From Ligaoa zhengdingensis (GTDB taxonomy: Bacteria; Bacillota; Clostridia; Oscillospirales; Ruminococcaceae): a stretch of DNA of 64,000 bases. The stretch is taken from positions 22,672 through 86,671 of the forward strand of contig NZ_JACRST010000012.1 in the NCBI RefSeq assembly GCF_014384885.1, written 5' to 3'. The notes beneath the pieces were generated by a model. It searched no databases and was not told where the DNA came from. It was given only the letters and a program-made list of their open reading frames with translations. This document shows, piece after piece, positions 60,040 to 64,000 of the stretch (the stretch's first letter is position 1; every line of letters starts with the position of its first letter). The position numbers were made by a program, and so were the translations under genes.

Positions 60040-61692
60040 TTGAAAAAAGTAAAAGCGATCCTCTTTTCCCTGATTACCCTGTTTGTACTGGGATATATTT
60101 TTTTCGAGGCTCCCAATTTGAACCCGCTCTATGCGGAGGGGGCTATGTTCTATTGCGCAGTTGTCACCATTTATGTGTTGGTATGGGCGCTTCTTAAATT
60201 CGGCACCTTTACTCTACAGAGCCCGGAAAATTCCGGCCGTGCTTTCAACTATGTGCAGGAGCGCCATTTTCCCAAGTGGGTCAAAGTGCTGTTGGCCGCG
60301 CCATGGGTATTTTTTGTCGCTATGCTGATCGGGTCCTCGGTGCTGTTCCATTGGACAACTTTCCGCGACCAGTTGGGGCAGGCGCAGATCACGGAATTTA
60401 GCAGCGATGTACAGCCGGTGGATGTTTCACAGCTGCCGATCGTCGATCGCAAACTGGCGCTGAAGCTGGCCGATAAAAAACTCGGTGAACGGCAATCGCT
60501 GGGCAGCCAGGTGGTGCTGGGCGAGCCCACGATCCAGCGCGTGGATGGGAAGCTGATCTGGGCGGTGCCGCTGCACCATTCCGGCATCTTCAAGTGGCTG
60601 ACCAATTTGCAGGGAACTCCCGGCTATATCGTTGTCTCCGCGACCAATGTCAAAGATGTCGAATATGTGGATGGCAAATACGTCAAATATCAGACCGATT
60701 CCTATCTGCTCAACGATGTCAAGCGAAAAATCCGCATGAGCGGCTACCTGTTCGAGGGATTGGCCGACTACTCCTTCGAGCTGGACGATAGCGGGCAACC
60801 CTATTGGGTGGTTTCCACCTACCGGAATCAGCGTGGATTCAGCCTGCCTGAGGCGACCGGCGTAATTCTGCTCAACGCCACCACCGGCGAGATCAGCCGC
60901 TACCACATCGGGAATGTGCCCGAGTGGGTGGACCGTGTCCAGCCGGAGGATTTCATCATCAATCAGATCAACAACCAGGGGCAATATGTACACGGCATCT
61001 TTAATTTTTCGGATAAGGACAAGTTCCGTTCCTCCGAAGGACATATGATCGTGTACAACAATGACCGATGCTATCTTTTCACCGGGCTCACCAGCGTGGG
61101 CCAGGACGACAGCACCATCGGCTATGTGATGGTCGATATGGTGGACAAGTCGGTGCGGCGCTATGTGATGAACGGTGCAACGGAGAACGCAGCCATGAGC
61201 AGCGCACAGGGCAAGGTGCAGAACCTGCGCTATACTGCCACCTTCCCGCTCATCATCAATGTCGGCTCGGAACCCACCTATTTTATGACGCTGAAGGATG
61301 ACGAGGGCCTGATTAAGCAGTATGCCATGGTATCGGTGACCGACTATTCCATTGTCGGCACTGGCGAGACGGTGCCAGACGCGATGCGCGACTACCAGCA
61401 GGCGATGAAAAATGTGGGGATGAGACCCAATCTCAGCGAGACAGATCAAGCCCTTTCCATAACTGGTACGGTGCTGCGCATCGCATCGGAGTTTAACGGC
61501 ACTTCAACCGAGTATAAGCTGATCCTGGCGGAGGCAAAGGATATGATTTATCTCGTGGACGCCTCGTTGAGCGACGAGCTTGCGCTCACCCAGCCGGGGG
61601 ATCGGGTGAAGATCGAATACTATCAAAATCCTGGTTCATCGACCCAGGCGGCAAGCGGATTTGATAACCTGGAATTCTCCCAGGCTGCATGA
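60040..61692 (+). CDS. Membrane-anchored protein of unknown function (550 residues)
   Basis: TTG 60040 follows TAAAGGAAGG. N-terminal membrane helices at about 4-25, 33-55 and 80-105. The remaining 440 residues are a soluble, probably extracytoplasmic part with repeated beta-strand pairs such as WAVPLHHSG, PYWVVSTYRNQRGFSLPEATGVILLN and TATFPLIINVGSEPTYFMTLKDDEG (landmarks FPLIINVGSEPTYF near 405-418). It ends in a small domain with an OB-like pattern. I do not recognise a named family. The downstream neighbours are a ComEA-like protein and a CAP lipoprotein, all surface-directed. Confidence 0.7.
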   Translation: MKKVKAILFSLITLFVLGYIFFEAPNLNPLYAEGAMFYCAVVTIYVLVWALLKFGTFTLQSPENSGRAFNYVQERHFPKWVKVLLAAPWVFFVAMLIGSSVLFHWTTFRDQLGQAQITEFSSDVQPVDVSQLPIVDRKLALKLADKKLGERQSLGSQVVLGEPTIQRVDGKLIWAVPLHHSGIFKWLTNLQGTPGYIVVSATNVKDVEYVDGKYVKYQTDSYLLNDVKRKIRMSGYLFEGLADYSFELDDSGQPYWVVSTYRNQRGFSLPEATGVILLNATTGEISRYHIGNVPEWVDRVQPEDFIINQINNQGQYVHGIFNFSDKDKFRSSEGHMIVYNNDRCYLFTGLTSVGQDDSTIGYVMVDMVDKSVRRYVMNGATENAAMSSAQGKVQNLRYTATFPLIINVGSEPTYFMTLKDDEGLIKQYAMVSVTDYSIVGTGETVPDAMRDYQQAMKNVGMRPNLSETDQALSITGTVLRIASEFNGTSTEYKLILAEAKDMIYLVDASLSDELALTQPGDRVKIEYYQNPGSSTQAASGFDNLEFSQAA

Positions 61693-61715
61693 TCTTTTAA
61701 GAGGGGGGTGCGAAA

Positions 61716-62075
61716 GTGAAGGATGATTTCTTCTCTGTCAACGCGCTGATCGTCGCCGCGCTGATTCTCTCGATTGTGCTGGTGGGGTATAATGCGTTTT
61801 TGCTTCCTCAATACGAGCCGGTCTCGGTATCCTACCGGGAGGCGGATTTTTCCACGTCGGCTTCCGCCTCCATTAACCTTTATGATATCAACTCTGCAAC
61901 CGCCGAACAGCTTCAAAACATTCCGGGCATCGGTCCGGTTTTGGCGGAACGTATCCTGGCATACCGTCAGGAAACCGGCGGGTTTCAAAGCCTGACAGAG
62001 CTCAAAGAGGTGGATGGGATCGGCGATGCCACTTATCAAAAGATCATCCCGTATCTGACCCTGGATGAGCAATAG
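61716..62075 (+). CDS. ComEA-like helix-hairpin-helix protein
   Basis: A 119-residue membrane-anchored DNA-binding protein. One N-terminal helix (about 8-30) is followed by a linker and a ComEA-type double HhH (about 53-115): LYDINSATAEQLQNIPGIGPVLAERI, then FQSLTELKEVDGIGDATYQKI (landmarks NIPGIGPVLAERI and VDGIGDATYQKI). It starts with GTG at 61716 behind GAGGGGGG. ComEA binds DNA during transformation in competent bacteria. No other competence gene is in this window, so a role in uptake is only possible. Confidence 0.85.
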   Translation: MKDDFFSVNALIVAALILSIVLVGYNAFLLPQYEPVSVSYREADFSTSASASINLYDINSATAEQLQNIPGIGPVLAERILAYRQETGGFQSLTELKEVDGIGDATYQKIIPYLTLDEQ

Positions 62076-62091
62076 AGGAGGTCGAGAAAGT

Positions 62092-63405
62092 ATGCAGAGA
62101 TTAAAATATATGGCCATTATCCTTGCGGCCGCACTGCTCTTTTCAGCTTGCGCCTCAGTAGAACCCCGCAGTTCACAGGAGCAGGGACCGGCAGCTTCAC
62201 CGGTTGTCTTGCCGGTGTTGCGGCAGGTCACGGATTTGACTGAGCCGTTGCGGAAGGCGATTGAGGATGGCACTGTGTTGGAGTTTTTGCAGTTGCATGA
62301 CAATATCGCATTTGAAGATGAAGATGAGACGCTTGGATTGGATGTTGTCGAGCGCTTTTACCAAAATTTTCTCGACAATGTTCCCGATGAGATTTATATT
62401 GGCCGGAAGGGGAGGCCCCTCCCGGTGATCTACCATCTGCTGTTCGGCAGCGGGGATTCCTATTGGTTGTCCCTCACCGATGAGAAGGGGACGCAAAGGC
62501 TTTGCCTGTCCGAGATTGTGCAGACCGACAATGAATATATCTTCACCACCGATTCCGCAGTGTCTGACCGGGCGGTCGAGGTGGGAATCAACGGTGAGAA
62601 GGGGCTGACCATCCGCCAGCTGTGCGACCACACCTGGCAGCATGAGATCGATGACCGTTTGGTCGCGCTGGTCGGTCGAGACGCCTACATCGAATGGCGG
62701 AATGCAAATGACAGCCGCGTAAGCTGTACGCGAAACCTGTTTACCTTCTTGAAGCATTTTCAGATCTCTTATGACACCTTTATGAAGGTATGCGGCGATG
62801 AAATTGAAGACTCGCAGCATCTTCTGGAGATTGAGGAGCAAGTCTATCCAGAGAGACTTCAGCCGCAGAAAGTCGAACCCGAACCTCCGGCGGCGCAGGA
62901 GCAAAAACCTGAACCGGAGGAACCACAAGAAGAGAAGTCTCAAGAGGTTCCGGTGGTCACCGGTTCCCACTTTTTAGGTGAGGTCGAGCAGGGGATCATC
63001 GATGCCATCAATGAAGAGCGGCGTTCCCTGGGGCTCAATGAGTTGCAATACGATGAGCGGTTGCGTTCCGCAGCAAGGATTCGCAGCCGGGAGCTTTACC
63101 GAAGTGGCGTGTGGGCGCATACCCGGCCGAACGGGGATCCCTGGCAAACCGTCCTTAAGGAGGATATCCCGGTTGCCTACCATTCCGCCGGAGAGAATCT
63201 CGCAAACGTCGAGTACAACGATCCCCGTGTGGAACTGCATACCGATCCGGAATGGTGGTTTGAGGAGTGGAAAAGTAGTCCCGGACATTACGAAAATATC
63301 TGCCGCCCTGAATTTACCCATATTGGCGCTGGCCTCTATTGGATCGAGCGGGAAGACGGCATGATCGTGGCCTATGCCACAACCATCTTTATCAAGATGG
63401 AGTAA
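62092..63405 (+). CDS. Lipoprotein with C-terminal CAP/SCP domain
   Basis: A 437-residue surface lipoprotein. Signal peptide MQRLKYMAIILAAALLFSAC with lipobox FSAC (Cys20). An unrecognised domain covers about 35-260, a Pro/Glu-rich spacer about 265-300, and a CAP domain about 305-437. CAP landmarks: AINEERRSLGLNELQYDERL, YRSGVWAHTRPNG with the conserved His, SAGENLA near 368, WKSSPGHYENI near 394 and IGAGLYW. ATG 62092 follows AGAGGAGG. CAP proteins bind lipids, metals or act in sporulation and surface biology; its exact role is unknown. Confidence 0.88.
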   Translation: MQRLKYMAIILAAALLFSACASVEPRSSQEQGPAASPVVLPVLRQVTDLTEPLRKAIEDGTVLEFLQLHDNIAFEDEDETLGLDVVERFYQNFLDNVPDEIYIGRKGRPLPVIYHLLFGSGDSYWLSLTDEKGTQRLCLSEIVQTDNEYIFTTDSAVSDRAVEVGINGEKGLTIRQLCDHTWQHEIDDRLVALVGRDAYIEWRNANDSRVSCTRNLFTFLKHFQISYDTFMKVCGDEIEDSQHLLEIEEQVYPERLQPQKVEPEPPAAQEQKPEPEEPQEEKSQEVPVVTGSHFLGEVEQGIIDAINEERRSLGLNELQYDERLRSAARIRSRELYRSGVWAHTRPNGDPWQTVLKEDIPVAYHSAGENLANVEYNDPRVELHTDPEWWFEEWKSSPGHYENICRPEFTHIGAGLYWIEREDGMIVAYATTIFIKME

Positions 63406-63411
63406 CAGCAG

Positions 63412-63446
63412 AAAACCGGTGTTGCTATCAGGGCAATACCGGTTTT
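63412..63446. terminator. Bidirectional terminator between CAP gene and small minus-strand ORF
   Basis: AAAACCGGTGTTG pairs with CAATACCGGTTTT (one mismatch or wobble pair each way). Confidence 0.65.
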
Positions 63447-63479
63447 GGCTTACGAAAATGGTTTTTTCGTTTGCCAGCT

Positions 63480-63656
63480 TCACAGCATTCCGCTTTTCGA
63501 TGGGGATGGTGGTTCTGGTTCCTTACAATCCTGCTGTATGACGGTGTAAAACTCATATTTGCTGACGGCGTTGATTTTGGGGTCGATGCGCGCGAGATTT
63601 CCGTGCTGAGCCGCCGGGTTAAATTGTTGCTGCTTGTGGATTTCCTGTTTTCTCAT
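63480..63656 (-). CDS. Possible small protein (58 residues), unknown
   Basis: On the minus strand ATG 63656 follows ATAGGAG with eight-base spacing, and a TATAAT lies 20 bp further upstream (63681-63676). The protein begins MRKQEIHKQQQFNPAAQHGN, then LARIDPKINAVSKYEFYTVI and ends in a proline-rich SPSKSGML. It stops just before the terminator at 63412-63446. Basic and hydrophilic, no membrane segment. I do not recognise it. Promoter-like box, ribosome site and terminator together support a real gene. Confidence 0.45.
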   Translation of the reverse strand: MRKQEIHKQQQFNPAAQHGNLARIDPKINAVSKYEFYTVIQQDCKEPEPPSPSKSGML

Positions 63657-63789
63657 TTTGCGCACTCCTATCAGAATTATAAAATTGGAAAGAGAAAATA
63701 AAATAGCATTCTTTATTTTTTGTAGGGGAACAGGAATTATCACTTTGCACTGGTACAGGTAGTTTTTTTAGAAAATAGGAATTTTTTTG

Positions 63790-63818
63790 TTGACTTATCG
63801 GGCATGTTATAGTATAAT
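63790..63818 (+). promoter_or_regulatory. Promoter of the tRNA cluster
   Basis: TTGACT (63790-63795), 17 bases, TATAAT (63813-63818), 32 bp before tRNA-Val. Confidence 0.8.
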
Positions 63819-63849
63819 AAATCACGCCGCTTCAGACGGTGATCGGTGA

Positions 63850-63925
63850 GGGAGCATAGCTCAGCTGGGAGAGCATCTGCCTTACAAGCAGAGGGTCACA
63901 GGTTCGAGCCCTGTTGTTCCCACCA
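63850..63925 (+). tRNA. tRNA-Val (anticodon TAC)
   Basis: A 76-nt cloverleaf. Acceptor GGGAGCA pairs with TGTTCCC (one G-T). D-loop AGCTCAGCTGGGAGAGC, anticodon loop CTTACAA (TAC), T-loop GGTTCGAGCC, and encoded CCA. Confidence 0.95.
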
Positions 63926-63933
63926 AAAGAAAT

Positions 63934-64000
63934 GGCCTGGTAGTTCAGTTGGTTAGAACGCTAGCCTGTCACGCTAGAGGTCGTGGGTTCGAGCCCCATC
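63934..64000 (+). tRNA. tRNA-Asp (anticodon GTC), cut by the window end
   Basis: Acceptor GGCCTGG, D-arm AGTTCAGTTGGTTAGAAC, anticodon loop CTGTCAC (GTC), T-arm GTGGGTTCGAGCCCC. The 3' acceptor strand lies outside the window. Eight bases after tRNA-Val. Confidence 0.93.

Overview
The window looks like chromosome of a Gram-positive, anaerobic member of the Clostridia, probably a gut relative of the Oscillospirales (inference). Reasons: PolC-type DNA polymerase III, a uvrBA operon behind a Bacillus/Clostridium-type LexA box (GAAC-N4-GTTC), a tRNA-sensing T-box leader, a class B sortase, rubredoxin beside a flavodiiron protein, and many TTG/GTG starts behind strong GGAGG sites. The core is GC-rich. 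A stretch from about 37.3 to 52.9 kb differs in base composition and is a mosaic of mobile DNA.

Layout. 0-9 kb: the 3' part of a very large cell-surface GH97 glycosidase, then on the minus strand metY, an AI-2E-type permease and an ABC-F ATPase. 9.2-16.2 kb: an aromatic amino acid operon (aroF-tyrA-aroB-aroA-aroC-pheA) preceded by a Phe/Tyr-rich leader peptide and a terminator, an attenuation control. 16.2-21.2 kb: SOS-controlled uvrB-uvrA. 21.2-22.8 kb: rubredoxin and flavodiiron protein for O2/NO detoxification. 23-33.9 kb: pyrH-frr-uppS-cdsA-dxr-rseP-ispG-polC, the conserved Firmicutes block joining nucleotide, translation, envelope lipid, isoprenoid and replication functions. 33.9-37 kb: hisD-hisC-hisB with its own promoter.

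37.3-52.9 kb is accessory. It holds a GNAT acetyltransferase between short direct repeats, a DUF7768-type gene, an XRE regulator, a MarR-MATE efflux pair with clear operators, a sigma-like gene, small mobile-element genes (one frameshifted), two large serine recombinases, and a MarR-nitroreductase-radical SAM-Fpg operon. A 21-bp palindrome occurs four times, and several GC-rich non-coding stretches fold into dense hairpins. The most striking structure is an insertion sequence whose transposase is cut in two. The C-terminal half lies on the plus strand at 46.2-46.5 kb and the N-terminal half on the minus strand at 52.2-52.8 kb. Each outer end abuts the same 26-bp sequence, and each inner break falls in a matching recombinase-type site next to a serine recombinase gene. 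Flipping the 6-kb segment back would rebuild the IS. That recombinase has Asn where the catalytic Ser should be.

53-64 kb is core again: a class B sortase fused to Ig-like domains, a tryptophan-type ABC transporter (SBP-permease-ATPase) behind a T-box with a UGG (Trp) specifier, an endonuclease/exonuclease/phosphatase protein, a membrane protein of unknown function, a ComEA-like HhH protein, a CAP-domain lipoprotein, a small minus-strand ORF, and the start of a tRNA cluster (Val, Asp).
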